From Luteibacter aegosomaticola (GTDB lineage: Bacteria > Pseudomonadota > Gammaproteobacteria > Xanthomonadales > Rhodanobacteraceae): DNA of 64,000 bases. Both the position numbers and the translations under genes were made by a program. The first letter of the stretch is position 1. Every line of letters starts with the position of its first letter. Positions 1 to 11,921 of this stretch are shown here, piece after piece. The stretch spans positions 3,100,001-3,164,000 of the forward strand of contig NZ_CP095741.1 in the NCBI RefSeq assembly GCF_023078475.1, written 5' to 3'. Below the pieces are notes generated by a model, which did not search any database, was not told the DNA's origin, and saw nothing but the letters and a program-made list of their open reading frames with translations.

Positions 1-37
1 TCGGCACCCACCGCGGTCATCGGGGGACGGGTTGCGC

Positions 38-3265
<3,228 letters not shown>

Positions 3266-3316
3266 GGTTTTTCTCGCGAATCGAAGGCTGGATGGAGGTG
3301 TGGGGCGAGCGGCGTG

Positions 3317-4456
3317 TTACGCCTGCTTCGCCTTGTGCGCTTCCATCGCGGCAATGAACGTATCGAACAGGTAGCCGACGTCTTCCGGGCCGGGGCTCGC
3401 TTCCGGGTGGCCCTGGAAGCAGAACGCCGGCTGGTCCGTGAGGGCGAAGCCCTGCAGGGAGCCGTCGAACAGCGAGGTATGGGTGACGCGCACGTTGGCC
3501 GGCAGCGTCTTCGGATCCACGGCGAAGCCATGGTTCTGCGAGCTGATCAGCACACGGCCGGTGTCGTGATCCTTCACCGGGTGGTTCGCGCCGTGGTGGC
3601 CGAACTTCATCTTCAGCGTCTTCGCACCGATGGCCAGCGCCATGATCTGGTGGCCGAGGCAGATGCCGAACACCGGGATCTTCGTGGCGAGGATCTGCTT
3701 CGTCGCCTCGATGGCGTAATCGCACGCGGCCGGATCGCCCGGGCCGTTGGCCAGGAAGATGCCATCGGCGTTCATGGCGAGCACGTCGGCGGCCGGCGTT
3801 TCAGCCGGGACCACGGTGATGTCGACGCCACGGCCGGCGAGCAGGCGCAGGATGTTCTGCTTCACGCCGAAGTCGTAGGCCACCACACGGAATTTCTTCG
3901 GCGCGTTGAAGAAGGCCTGCTTGTCGAGGTCGTATACGCCCTCGCCCCACTGGTAGGTGGTCTTGGTGCTGACGACCTTGGCGAGATCCATGCCGTTGAG
4001 GCCCGGGAAGCCCTTGGCCTTGGCCACGGCGGCGTCGGCATCGATGGCGTCGCCAGCGACGATGCAGCCGTTCAGGGCGCCCTTCTCACGCAGGATGCGG
4101 GTGAGGCGGCGGGTATCGATGCCAGCGATGGCGACGACGTTGTGGCGCTCAAGGTAATGCGGCAGCGGTTCCTGGCTACGCCAGTTGCTGGCCAGGCGCG
4201 GCACATCGCGCACGATGAGGCCGGCCGCGTGGACGCGCGGGGCTTCGACGTCGACGTCGTTGGTACCGGTGTTGCCAATGTGCGGGTACGTGAGGGTGAC
4301 GATCTGCTGGTTGTACGACGGGTCGGTCAGGATTTCCTGATAACCGGTCATGGCGGTGTTGAACACCACCTCACCAACGGTCTCACCGTGGGCACCGACC
4401 GCGTGGCCGTGAAAAACGCTGCCGTCTTCGAGAGCAAGCAGAGCAGGAGTACGCAT
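3317..4456 (-). CDS. carA: Carbamoyl-phosphate synthase small subunit (glutaminase)
   Basis: Hydrolyses glutamine and channels ammonia to CarB. The 379-residue protein has the N-terminal CPSase small-chain domain ([20 protein letters not shown]) and a C-terminal class I glutamine amidotransferase. The nucleophile Cys lies in [15 protein letters not shown] and the His/Glu pair in [11 protein letters not shown]. The oxyanion motif [14 protein letters not shown] is intact. It is the first gene of carAB and has a good sigma70-like promoter about 90 bp upstream. The start ATG follows AGGAG-like purines poorly, but it matches the family N-terminus (ALLALEDG). Confidence 0.98.
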   Translation of the reverse strand: MRTPALLALEDGSVFHGHAVGAHGETVGEVVFNTAMTGYQEILTDPSYNQQIVTLTYPHIGNTGTNDVDVEAPRVHAAGLIVRDVPRLASNWRSQEPLPHYLERHNVVAIAGIDTRRLTRILREKGALNGCIVAGDAIDADAAVAKAKGFPGLNGMDLAKVVSTKTTYQWGEGVYDLDKQAFFNAPKKFRVVAYDFGVKQNILRLLAGRGVDITVVPAETPAADVLAMNADGIFLANGPGDPAACDYAIEATKQILATKIPVFGICLGHQIMALAIGAKTLKMKFGHHGANHPVKDHDTGRVLISSQNHGFAVDPKTLPANVRVTHTSLFDGSLQGFALTDQPAFCFQGHPEASPGPEDVGYLFDTFIAAMEAHKAKQA

Positions 4457-4547
4457 GGGATGGCCGCCTTCGGGTGCAGCAAAGCCCGCAAGCCAGCTTT
4501 ATAGCGGCTCGTGGGCCTTGGGGATGGGAACGTTTGGGCGGGTAAGA

Positions 4548-4576
4548 ATTGTAGGCGTGAGAGGCCCTTCTGTCCA
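4548..4576 (-). promoter_or_regulatory. Predicted sigma70 promoter of carAB
   Basis: On the minus strand TGGACA (4571-4576) is followed after exactly 17 bp by TACAAT (4548-4553). This is one mismatch from each consensus hexamer, about 90 bp before carA. I see no PyrR or leader-peptide attenuator. Regulation by ArgR or pyrimidines would be expected in this group but no operator was identified. Confidence 0.65.
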
Positions 4577-4633
4577 CCGGCTTAGACTGAACAATTACGT
4601 AGGATTACGTGCCAGATGCCCGTTCTGGCACGA

Positions 4634-4639
4634 TACAAT
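4634..4639 (+). promoter_or_regulatory. -10 box for the 2OG-oxygenase gene
   Basis: TACAAT sits about 36 bp before the ATG at 4675, and no clear -35 was found. It lies inside the longer reading frame that begins with GTG at 4609, so the shorter start at 4675 is preferred. The two divergent promoters (carA and this gene) share a roughly 220-bp intergenic region. Confidence 0.45.
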
Positions 4640-4674
4640 GGCCATTAGTGGTACCTGACCGAGAAATGCCCGCC

Positions 4675-5358
4675 ATGTTGCTCGACCCCTCCCGCCTGGA
4701 TCGTCCCGATACTGACATCCGGCACGAGCCCTTCTCGTTCATGATCGCCCACGGCCAGCTGCCCGATGAGGCCCGTAGCGAGCTCGACCGGGATTTCCCG
4801 CAGTACTCGAGCGCCGGGTTCTTCCCCTACGACGCCGCCGATTGCGGCCCGTCGGTGAACGAGCTGGTGGGCCAGATGACCTCGCGCCCGTTTTCCGCCG
4901 CGGTGGGCCGCCACCTGAAGATCGAGGGCCTGGAGGACTACCCCACCCTGGTCACCTTGTGCCGCCTGCTCAATCGCCGCCACGGCACGATCCACACCGA
5001 CAGCAAGTCGAAGATCGCCACGGCGCTGATCTATCTAAACCCGATGTGGCCGGATACCAGTGACGGCTGCCTGCGCTTCCTGGGCTCGATCGACAACATC
5101 GACGACACCGTGGCCCCCGAGCTGAAGCCGCTCTACGGCGAGTTCGCGGTCTTCCGCCGCTCTGAGAATTCGTTCCACGGGCACCTGCCCTACGAGGGCG
5201 AGCGCCGGGTCATCCAGGTGGCGTGGCTCACCTCGGAAGAGGAAAAGGCCCGCAAGACCAAGCGCGGCAAGTTCTCACGCGCCTTCAAGAAGATCTTCGG
5301 CAAGCTCGACCGCAAGGTCGGCGCCGACCGCGACCGCAACGCCTCGCACCGCGACTAA
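4675..5358 (+). CDS. 2OG-Fe(II) oxygenase family protein
   Basis: Predicted cytosolic non-haem iron dioxygenase using 2-oxoglutarate. In the 227-residue form the iron triad is readable: HTD at residues 107-109 (HxD), a distal His in SFHGH at 168-170, and Arg178 (GERRVIQ) placed to bind the 2-oxoglutarate carboxylate. The substrate is unknown. The C-terminus is a lysine/arginine-rich tail (KTKRGKFSRAFKKIFGKLD), which could contact nucleic acid or membrane. The ATG at 4675 is chosen because the -10 box lies between it and the upstream GTG at 4609, with GAGAA about 10 nt before it; 4666 is an alternative. The gene stands alone and runs convergently with the antiporter gene downstream. Confidence 0.85.
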   Translation: MLLDPSRLDRPDTDIRHEPFSFMIAHGQLPDEARSELDRDFPQYSSAGFFPYDAADCGPSVNELVGQMTSRPFSAAVGRHLKIEGLEDYPTLVTLCRLLNRRHGTIHTDSKSKIATALIYLNPMWPDTSDGCLRFLGSIDNIDDTVAPELKPLYGEFAVFRRSENSFHGHLPYEGERRVIQVAWLTSEEEKARKTKRGKFSRAFKKIFGKLDRKVGADRDRNASHRD

Positions 5359-5400
5359 ACGCCACGCCGCCCACCAAAACCTCGCACCGGTACCGTCGTT

Positions 5401-5495
5401 GTAGGAGCCCACCCTGTGGGCGACGCCTTTCGCGACCACGCCACAGGACCTGCGGCGGTGAGGCGAAAGATGTCGCCCACAGGGTGGGCTCCTAC
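5401..5495. repeat. REP-like pair (BIME), type A/A
   Basis: Two inverted copies of GTAGGAGCCCACCCTGTGGG flank a spacer of about 45 bp, so the whole can fold into a long hairpin. Each copy has the GTAG head plus imperfect palindrome typical of REPs mobilised by RAYT transposases. It separates two convergent genes. Further members of the family are at 7735, 7911, 14795, 17599 and 18739. Confidence 0.85.
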
Positions 5496-5532
5496 GATGG
5501 CGCGGCGCCGTTTGGAAACGCAGTGCGAGCGG

Positions 5533-6543
5533 TCAGGCGGCCCCGAAATACCAGCCGACGAACACGGCGAACACGCCGTACAGCAGGCCGATCGGCATCA
5601 GCCAGCGGGCCTCGACCGCGCCGCGACGGAACATGGCCCACAGGGCGATGACGGCCACCATGGTGACCACACCCGCCACGATCAGCGGCGTATCGAACAG
5701 CCACGGGGTGGCGAACAGCGCCAGCGAACTCGGGATCGTGGCCTGGATCATCATGGCGCCCGAAATGTTCGCCAACGCCAACCGCTCCTTGCCCTGTCGC
5801 ACCCAGATCAGCGCATTCACGGTTTCCGGCAGCTCGGTGGCGACCGGGCTCAGCACCAGGGCGACCAGGTGCGGCGAAAGATGGAAGAACTCGCCGAAGG
5901 CCTCCAGCTGCCAGACGAAGACGCGCGAGGCGATGGCGATCACCACCAGGGCCAGGCCGGTCTGCAGCAACACCCATTTCATGGCCGGATCGGCATCGCG
6001 GGGGCGGAAGCTGAGCGGCTCCAACTCGTCCTCATCCTCAGGCGCCGAGCTGTCGTCGCGCATTTCGCGCCACACGTACAGGCCGTAAGCCAGCAGGAAG
6101 AGCACGCCCAGCCAGGGCTTCCAGGCGAAGGCGATGAGGCCCAAGCCCACCTTCACCACGAAGATGGCAAGGAACCAGGACTGGTCGCGGGCGAGGCGCT
6201 GGTGATCCACGCGGACGCGGGAATCCGTGCGCTTCAGGCGCTTACGGTTGAGATATAAGGCAAAACCTACGACGGCATAGGCGATCGTCGCGAGAACAAG
6301 CGGGCCGCCGAGGGCGGCGCCCACGCCAATGTCCTTGGCCTCCGGCGATTTGCCGAACATGACAGCCACGAAGGTGACGGCGCTTTCAGGAAGGGCCGTA
6401 CCAAACGCCGCAAGCACGGTGCCGGTCGCCGTGGCTCCGAGGTTGAGCTTGCGCCCAAACCACTCAACGCCGTTGACGAAGTATTCGCAGGTGAAATAGA
6501 TAGCCCCGGCCGAGACCAGGAAAAGGAAGGTTGTCAGCAGCAT
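5533..6543 (-). CDS. CaCA-family cation antiporter (candidate Mn2+ exporter)
   Basis: A 336-residue inner-membrane protein of the calcium/cation antiporter family (YrbG-like). Its two inverted repeats each carry the alpha-repeat signature: GTALPESAVTFVAV in the first half and SPVATELPETVNALIW in the second. Each half has about five hydrophobic segments, separated by an acidic loop (DDSSAPEDEDELEPL). Family members exchange Ca2+, Na+ or other cations. The upstream leader is a yybP-ykoY riboswitch, which in characterised cases senses Mn2+, so Mn2+ efflux is the favoured role here (inference). The ATG at 6543 is chosen because longer starts would lie inside the riboswitch. No good Shine-Dalgarno is visible. 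Confidence 0.88.
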   Translation of the reverse strand: MLLTTFLFLVSAGAIYFTCEYFVNGVEWFGRKLNLGATATGTVLAAFGTALPESAVTFVAVMFGKSPEAKDIGVGAALGGPLVLATIAYAVVGFALYLNRKRLKRTDSRVRVDHQRLARDQSWFLAIFVVKVGLGLIAFAWKPWLGVLFLLAYGLYVWREMRDDSSAPEDEDELEPLSFRPRDADPAMKWVLLQTGLALVVIAIASRVFVWQLEAFGEFFHLSPHLVALVLSPVATELPETVNALIWVRQGKERLALANISGAMMIQATIPSSLALFATPWLFDTPLIVAGVVTMVAVIALWAMFRRGAVEARWLMPIGLLYGVFAVFVGWYFGAA

Positions 6544-6554
6544 GGAATAGGAAC

Positions 6555-6608
6555 AGGCCGGGCGAGCGCACGAATACCGATGGCACAACGACACCGCTCG
6601 CCCGGCCT
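6555..6608 (-). promoter_or_regulatory. 14-bp hairpin between riboswitch and start codon
   Basis: AGGCCGGGCGAGCG (6555-6568) and its exact complement (6595-6608) form a 14-bp GC-rich stem with a 26-nt loop. It ends 11 nt before the antiporter ATG. No U-run follows, so it is not a standard intrinsic terminator. It may act as the expression platform by limiting ribosome access or by promoting Rho termination. Confidence 0.6.
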
Positions 6609-6625
6609 CGGGTAAGCATGTCGAT

Positions 6626-6752
6626 GGCCAAAGGTCTCGCCGGGCCGGCAGCGTGCTCTCCACACGCTACTGCCGTTCGCGCCATGGGGTCCGGGGACCA
6701 CCAAGTCTGTTGACGCGAACTCCTCAGGGGGAACGAGGATGGCTACTCCCCA
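6626..6752 (-). ncRNA. yybP-ykoY (Mn2+) riboswitch
   Basis: Three blocks of the yybP-ykoY consensus occur in order on the minus strand: GGGGAGTAGCC (6741-6751), CGTCAACAGACTTGG (about 6701-6715) and GGCGAGACCTTTGGCC (6626-6641). This is the same order and spacing as in proteobacterial examples upstream of Mn2+ exporters such as mntP and alx. The motif begins about 30 bp after the dapB stop codon and ends about 80 nt before the antiporter start. Ligand identity comes from knowledge of the family; the sequence blocks are seen directly. Confidence 0.88.
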
Positions 6753-6782
6753 ATGACATCGGCGCGGATCTTAACACGGTTT

Positions 6783-7577
6783 CTAGACCCGGGCGGCGAT
6801 CACGTCTTCGATGGTCCAGGCGCCGGGGGCACGGCCGGCCATCCAGGCGGCGGCTTCAAGGGCGCCGCGGGCGAAGATGCTGCGATCGGTGGCGCGGTGG
6901 CCGAGCTCGATGCGCTCGCCCTGCCCCATGATCAGCGCCTGGTGCTCGCCGACGATATCCCCGCCGCGGACGACAGCGAAGCCGATGGTGCCGGCTTGAC
7001 GGGCACCGGGGCGGCCCTCGCGGGCATAGACGGCCAGATCATCAAGCTTCGCGTCCCGGCCAGCGGCCGCGGCATGGCCCAACGCCAGCGCGGTACCGGA
7101 GGGCGCATCTTCCTTGCGACCGTGGTGGGCCTCGACGATATCGATATCCCAGCCCGGCAAGGCGGCCGCGGCTTCGCGCAGCAGGCGGGTAAGTACGGCC
7201 ACGCCGAGGCTGAAGTTGGCGGCGCGCAGGACGGCGATGCGTTCGGCGGCGTGGATGAGACGATCTTCCATGGCGGCATCGAGGCCCGTGGTGCCGGTAA
7301 CCAGCGCCGCGCCAGTCGCCTCGCAGACATCCAGCGCCGCACCAAGGCCCTCAGGGCCGCTGAAGTCGATCACGACATCGATGCCCGTGGCGTCATCCCA
7401 CGTCGTGAAGCGCAGCGCGGAAACGTCGCCGTACGCAGCCTTGCCCAAGCGGGCGGAGGAAGCGGAGACCACCGCGCGCACCAGCTCAAAGCGCTCGTCG
7501 TCGCGCACAAGGTTAAGCAGCGCAAGACCCATGCGGCCAGAGGCACCGCTGATGGCGAGACGAATGGGGCGGGTCAT
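6783..7577 (-). CDS. dapB: 4-hydroxy-tetrahydrodipicolinate reductase
   Basis: Reduces the DapA product with NAD(P)H in the lysine and diaminopimelate pathway. The 264-residue protein has the Rossmann motif SGASGRMGLALL at the N-terminus, the catalytic-site motif VEAHHGRKEDAPSGTALAL (His-His, and Lys of KEDAPSGTA) and the C-terminal RATDRSIFARGAL region. The ATG at 7577 gives MTRPIRLAISGASG, the usual N-terminus. It lies downstream of dnaJ on the same strand, but a 460-bp repeat-rich spacer probably uncouples transcription. Confidence 0.97.
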   Translation of the reverse strand: MTRPIRLAISGASGRMGLALLNLVRDDERFELVRAVVSASSARLGKAAYGDVSALRFTTWDDATGIDVVIDFSGPEGLGAALDVCEATGAALVTGTTGLDAAMEDRLIHAAERIAVLRAANFSLGVAVLTRLLREAAAALPGWDIDIVEAHHGRKEDAPSGTALALGHAAAAGRDAKLDDLAVYAREGRPGARQAGTIGFAVVRGGDIVGEHQALIMGQGERIELGHRATDRSIFARGALEAAAWMAGRAPGAWTIEDVIAARV

Positions 7578-7601
7578 GGGGATGGGCCTTCTAAATCGCA
7601 A

Positions 7602-7734
7602 AGAGGCTCATCCTAATCGTTCACCCCCGCCAATGCGACGACGCCCGCGAACACGACGACACCTCGAACATGGCGGTACATCGAACGCGGCGACACCTCC
7701 AATGCGACGACGCCTCGAATGCGACGACGCCCTT
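7602..7734. repeat. Degenerate short repeats between dnaJ and dapB
   Basis: The segment is built from imperfect iterations of a motif like GCGACGACGCC joined by CGAAC/TCGAAT (for example at 7631, 7700 and 7720). Each iteration differs slightly. It runs directly into the first copy of the duplicated REP unit. No gene is supported here; open frames across it follow the repeat periodicity. Confidence 0.6.
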
Positions 7735-7828
7735 GTAGGAGCGCGCTTGGGCGCGACGCCGTTCGCGGGAGAGCAACAGGGCCTGTTGCGGTGAGGCGAA
7801 AGATGTCGCCCACAGGGTGGGCTCCTAC
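7735..7828. repeat. Hybrid REP pair, first copy
   Basis: The left arm is type B (GTAGGAGCGCGCTTGGGCGC) and the right arm is the inverted type A palindrome (CCCACAGGGTGGGCTCCTAC). The interior matches the other BIMEs (GGTGAGGCGAAAGATGTCGC). It is part of a 112-bp segment, 7721-7832, that recurs at 7897-8008 with one mismatch. Confidence 0.85.
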
Positions 7829-7910
7829 AAGGCGCGACGGGCAACGGGTGATGCCGGGTCAGGAGACGACGCCCTGAGGGCGCCGATGCATCGAACGCGA
7901 CGACGCCCTT

Positions 7911-8004
7911 GTAGGAGCGCGCTTGGGCGCGACGCCGTTCGCGGGAGAGCAACAGGGTCTGTTGCGGTGAGGCGAAAGATGTCGCCCACAGGGTGGGCTC
8001 CTAC
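7911..8004. repeat. Hybrid REP pair, second copy
   Basis: Near-identical duplicate of the element 176 bp upstream. The only difference I find over 112 bp is C versus T in the spacer (ACAGGGCCTG versus ACAGGGTCTG). It lies directly behind dnaJ, where it could act as a transcript-stabilising 3' hairpin. Confidence 0.85.
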
Positions 8005-8034
8005 AAGGTACGACGATCGGCGGGTGCTGCCCGC

Positions 8035-9159
8035 TCAGGAGGTGACTTTGGACCAGAAGTCCTTGACGCCATCCATGAAGCTGTTCGAGCGCGGGGTGTG
8101 CTTCGCGGCGTCTTCGCCGACGAAGGTGGCTTCCAACTGCTGCAGGATGTCGCGCTGTTCCTTGGTGAGGCGGACCGGGGTTTCGACGACCACGGTGCAG
8201 ATGAGGTCGCCCGTGCGGCCACCGCGCACCGATTTGACGCCACGCCCGCGCAGGCGGATCTGCTGACCCGTCTGGGTTTCCGGCGGCACGTTCACGGCCA
8301 CCTCGCCATCGAGCGTCGGCACCATCAGTTCGGTACCCAGCGCGGCCTGGGCGAAACGGATGGGCATTTCGCAGAACAGGTCGGATCCGTCGCGCTGGAA
8401 GATCGCGTGCTCGCGCACGTGCACTTCCACGTACAGGTCACCCGCCGGCGAACCGGCCGGGCCAGCTTCGCCCTGCCCGGTCAGACGGATGCGATCGCCG
8501 TTGTCGACGCCCGCCGGAATACGCACCGAGAGCGTGCGCTCTTCTTCGAGACGGCCTTCGCCGTGGCACTTCTTGCAGGGCTTGTCGATCTTCTGGCCGG
8601 AGCCATGGCAGGTCGGGCACGCCTGCTGGATGGAGAAGATGCCGTTCTGCATGCGCACGCGGCCGTGGCCGGCGCAGGTGCTGCAGGTGGAAACCTTGCC
8701 GTCTTCCGAACCCGTGCCATTGCAGTGGTGGCAATTGACCTGGGTGGGAATCTCGATCTTCTTCTCGATGCCGAACACGGCTTCTTCGAGATCGAGCTCC
8801 ATGATGTAGCGCAGGTCGGCGCCGCGGCGCGCACGCTGGCGGCCACCGCCACCACCGAAGATGTCGCCAAAGATATCGCCGAAGATGTCGCCGACGTCGC
8901 CAAAACCGGCGCCGCCACGACCGAAGCCACCGCCTTCGAACGCGGCATGGCCATGCTGATCGTAGGCCGCGCGTTTCTGGGCGTCAGAGAGGATGTCGTA
9001 GGCCTCTTTGGCTTCCTTGAATTTGTCGATCGCTTCCGGATCATCCGGGTTGCGGTCAGGGTGGTACTTCATCGCGACGCGACGAAAAGTCTTTTTAAGA
9101 TCGCCTTCGGTGACGGTGCGTTCGACGCCGAGGATTTCGTAGTAGTCGCGCTTGCTCAT
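8035..9159 (-). CDS. dnaJ: Chaperone protein DnaJ
   Basis: Type I J-protein, the co-chaperone that stimulates DnaK ATPase activity. Of its 374 residues, the J domain is at 1-70 with HPD in [13 protein letters not shown] Gly/Phe-rich linker follows ([15 protein letters not shown]). Four zinc-binding CxxCxGxG repeats come next ([32 protein letters not shown]), then the substrate-binding C-terminal domains. The start at 9159 gives [12 protein letters not shown], the normal N-terminus. It lies 130 bp downstream of dnaK in the hrcA-grpE-dnaK-dnaJ cluster. Confidence 0.98.
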   Translation of the reverse strand: MSKRDYYEILGVERTVTEGDLKKTFRRVAMKYHPDRNPDDPEAIDKFKEAKEAYDILSDAQKRAAYDQHGHAAFEGGGFGRGGAGFGDVGDIFGDIFGDIFGGGGGRQRARRGADLRYIMELDLEEAVFGIEKKIEIPTQVNCHHCNGTGSEDGKVSTCSTCAGHGRVRMQNGIFSIQQACPTCHGSGQKIDKPCKKCHGEGRLEEERTLSVRIPAGVDNGDRIRLTGQGEAGPAGSPAGDLYVEVHVREHAIFQRDGSDLFCEMPIRFAQAALGTELMVPTLDGEVAVNVPPETQTGQQIRLRGRGVKSVRGGRTGDLICTVVVETPVRLTKEQRDILQQLEATFVGEDAAKHTPRSNSFMDGVKDFWSKVTS

Positions 9160-9289
9160 GTTGCGTGTTGCATTCCCTTGGACGGACAAACGCGCCGGTA
9201 GCTTTCGCCCCGGCGCGGTCGCGTCGTTAATACATCTGACGAGTGGCGCGGGAAACTACCCGCGCCACCTGCCCCCATCATCGGGACGA

Positions 9290-11215
9290 TTACTTCTTGT
9301 CGTCCTTGACTTCGGTGAACTCGGCGTCGACCACGTCGTCCGGCTGGGCCGAACCGCCGCCCGGAGCCGACTGCTGCGCCGTATCCGACGCGCCGCCCGA
9401 CTGGGCTGCCGCGTAGAGCGACTGGGCGATCTGCTCGAGGTTGGCGATCTTCGACTCGATGGCCGACTTGTCGTCGCTATCCTTCGCCTTCTCAAGATCG
9501 GACACCGCGCCATCGATGCTGGCGAGCTGCTCGGCCGGGATCTTGCCGCCATGCTCCTTCAGCTGCGAACGGGTCTGGTGCACGAGCTGGTCGGCCTTGT
9601 TGCGCACCTGGACGAGGTCGTGGAACTTCTTGTCCTCTTCGCGGTTCGCTTCGGCGTCTTCAACCATCCGCTTGATCTCGTCCTCGGACAGGCCCGAGCC
9701 CGCCTTGATTTCGATCTTCTGTTCCTTGCCGGTGTCCTTGTCCTTCGCCGACACGTGCAGGATGCCGTTGGCATCGATATCGAAGGTGACTTCGATCTGC
9801 GGCGTACCGCGCGGGGCCGAACGGATGCCCGACAGGTCGAACTTGCCGAGCGACTTGTTGGCGTTGGCACGCTCGCGCTCACCCTGGAGCACGTGCACCG
9901 TCACCGCGGTCTGGTTGTCATCGGCGGTGGAGAAGGTCTGCGAGGCCTTGGTCGGCACCGTGGTGTTCTTCTCGATGAGCTTGGTCATGACACCGCCCAT
10001 CGTTTCGATACCCAGCGAGAGCGGGGTCACGTCGAGCAGCAGCACGTCCTTGACGGTACCGCCGAGCACGCCACCCTGGATCGCGGCGCCCACGGCGACG
10101 GCTTCATCCGGGTTGACGTCCTTGCGCGCTTCCTTGCCGAAGAAGTCCTTCACGGCTTCCTGGACCTTGGGCATACGGGTCTGGCCACCGACGAGGATCA
10201 CCTCGTTGATGTCCGACACACGCAGGCCGGCGTCGTTCAGCGCGGTGCGGCACGGCTCGATGGTGCCCTTGACCAGATCTTCCACCAGCGACTCGAGCTT
10301 GGCGCGGGTCAGCTTGATGTTGAGATGCTTCGGGCCCGAGGCGTCAGCGGTGACGTACGGCAGGTTCACGTCAGTCTGGTGCGCCGAGGAGAGTTCGATC
10401 TTGGCGCGCTCGGCGGCGTCCTTCAGACGCTGCAGGGCGAGCTGATCCTGGCGCAGGTCGATGCCCTGCTCCTTCTTGAACTCTTCCACGAGGTAATCGA
10501 TGACGCGGTTATCGAAGTCTTCACCGCCGAGGAAGGTGTTGCCGTTGGTGGCGAGCACTTCGAACTGCTTCTCGCCGTCGACGTTGGCGATTTCGATGAT
10601 CGAGACGTCGAAGGTACCGCCGCCCAGATCGTACACGGCGATCTTGCGGTCAGCCGTCGAGGTCTTGTCGAGGCCATAGGCCAGCGCGGCCGCGGTCGGC
10701 TCGTTGATGATGCGCTTGACGTCGAGACCGGCGATCTTGCCGGCATCCTTGGTGGCCTGGCGCTGGCTGTCGTTGAAGTACGCCGGCACGGTGATGACCG
10801 CTTCGGTGACCGACTCGCCCAGGAAATCCTCGGCGGTCTTCTTCATCTTCATGAGCACCTTCGAGGAGATCTCCTGCGGTGCCATCTTCTTGCCGTCGGC
10901 GGTCTGCACCCAGGCGTCGCCGTTATCGTGCGCAACGATGCCGTAGGGAACGAGCTTGATGTCTTTCTGCACTTCGGCGTCGGTGAACTTGCGGCCGATG
11001 AGGCGCTTCACCGCGTAGAAGGTGTTCTTGGCGTTGGTGACAGCCTGGCGCTTGGCCGGCGCACCGACGAGGACTTCGTTGTCCTTGGTGAACGCGACGA
11101 TGGACGGCGTGGTGCGATCGCCCTCGGCGTTCTCGATGACGCGTGCCGTGGTGCCCTCCATGACGGCGACGCAGCTATTGGTGGTACCGAGGTCGATGCC
11201 GATGATCTTGGCCAT
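9290..11215 (-). CDS. dnaK: Chaperone protein DnaK (Hsp70)
   Basis: ATP-dependent cytosolic chaperone that works with DnaJ and GrpE. The 641-residue protein has the nucleotide-binding domain opening with [13 protein letters not shown], the phosphate loop [13 protein letters not shown] and the [11 protein letters not shown] helix. The linker [15 protein letters not shown] follows, then the substrate-binding domain and a Gly/Ser/Gln-rich lid tail ending in [14 protein letters not shown]. The start MAKIIGID is the usual one. It lies between grpE and dnaJ on the same strand. A long open frame on the opposite strand is a codon-bias shadow. Confidence 0.99.
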   Translation of the reverse strand: MAKIIGIDLGTTNSCVAVMEGTTARVIENAEGDRTTPSIVAFTKDNEVLVGAPAKRQAVTNAKNTFYAVKRLIGRKFTDAEVQKDIKLVPYGIVAHDNGDAWVQTADGKKMAPQEISSKVLMKMKKTAEDFLGESVTEAVITVPAYFNDSQRQATKDAGKIAGLDVKRIINEPTAAALAYGLDKTSTADRKIAVYDLGGGTFDVSIIEIANVDGEKQFEVLATNGNTFLGGEDFDNRVIDYLVEEFKKEQGIDLRQDQLALQRLKDAAERAKIELSSAHQTDVNLPYVTADASGPKHLNIKLTRAKLESLVEDLVKGTIEPCRTALNDAGLRVSDINEVILVGGQTRMPKVQEAVKDFFGKEARKDVNPDEAVAVGAAIQGGVLGGTVKDVLLLDVTPLSLGIETMGGVMTKLIEKNTTVPTKASQTFSTADDNQTAVTVHVLQGERERANANKSLGKFDLSGIRSAPRGTPQIEVTFDIDANGILHVSAKDKDTGKEQKIEIKAGSGLSEDEIKRMVEDAEANREEDKKFHDLVQVRNKADQLVHQTRSQLKEHGGKIPAEQLASIDGAVSDLEKAKDSDDKSAIESKIANLEQIAQSLYAAAQSGGASDTAQQSAPGGGSAQPDDVVDAEFTEVKDDKK

Positions 11216-11311
11216 AAAACGTGCTCCGAATTTCAATGCGGCCCCCGCGGCCGCGACTGTTTGTGGAAATGGGGTCTTACCCCATCAATTCAATGCGTTG
11301 TGAGACTGCGT

Positions 11312-11839
11312 TCAGCTGTCTTTGACGACCGCGACCAGCGCCGGGCGCAGCAGGCGGTCGTTGAGGACGAAGCCCTTCTGGACCACGGCCACCACGGTGT
11401 TCGGCGCGTGCTCGGTCGAATCGACCGCGCTGATCGCCTGGTGGTGCTCCGGGTTGAACGGCTGGTGCAGCGGGTCGACCAGCACGAGGCCGTTCGACGA
11501 GGTGACCTTTTCGAGCTGCTTCAGCGTGAGCTCGAGGCCCTCGCGCAGCGTCTTCGCATCCGCGTTCTCGTTGGCGAGGCCCAGGGCCACGCTGTCGTAC
11601 ACCGGGAGCAGATCGCCCAGCAGCTTTTCGTTGGCGAAGCGGCGGGCCTGGTCCAGGTCACGCTGCAGGCGGCGACGCTGGTTCTCGATCTCCGCCCGTT
11701 CGCGCAACACCGTCTCGCGCGCCTGGGCCAGCTCGGTTTCGAGGGCTGCCAGCCGGCCGGTCAGCGCGTCGAGATCGGCGTTGACGTCGGCGCCGCTGTC
11801 CTGCCCGGGATCCGTCGCGTGGGGATCGTTGTTCTGCAT
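11312..11839 (-). CDS. grpE: Nucleotide exchange factor GrpE
   Basis: Releases ADP from DnaK. The 175-residue protein has an acidic disordered N-terminus, a long coiled coil (about 25-85, with ARETVLRERAEIENQRRR), and the beta domain containing LVDPLHQPFNPEHHQAIS and the late TVVAVVQKGFVLNDRLLRPA motif. It lies 82 bp downstream of hrcA and 96 bp upstream of dnaK, all on the minus strand, so it is almost certainly cotranscribed. Confidence 0.98.
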   Translation of the reverse strand: MQNNDPHATDPGQDSGADVNADLDALTGRLAALETELAQARETVLRERAEIENQRRRLQRDLDQARRFANEKLLGDLLPVYDSVALGLANENADAKTLREGLELTLKQLEKVTSSNGLVLVDPLHQPFNPEHHQAISAVDSTEHAPNTVVAVVQKGFVLNDRLLRPALVAVVKDS

Positions 11840-11921
11840 GATTACTCCAAATGTCAGCTAACCGGCCCCGCCAGGGGGCCGGACATTCGCGGGAATTAAT
11901 AAACCCGCCTCCCGAGCCGGT

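Noticed and set aside
7602..8030. Short frames between dnaJ and dapB
   Set aside because: They follow the REP and GACGACGCC repeats; no homology-like sequence or start signal.
7993..9201. A 402-codon plus-strand frame across dnaJ
   Set aside because: Mirror of the dnaJ coding sequence; begins inside a REP element.
9152..11899. A 915-codon plus-strand frame across dnaK and grpE
   Set aside because: Antisense shadow of dnaK/grpE with no recognisable domain and no ribosome site.
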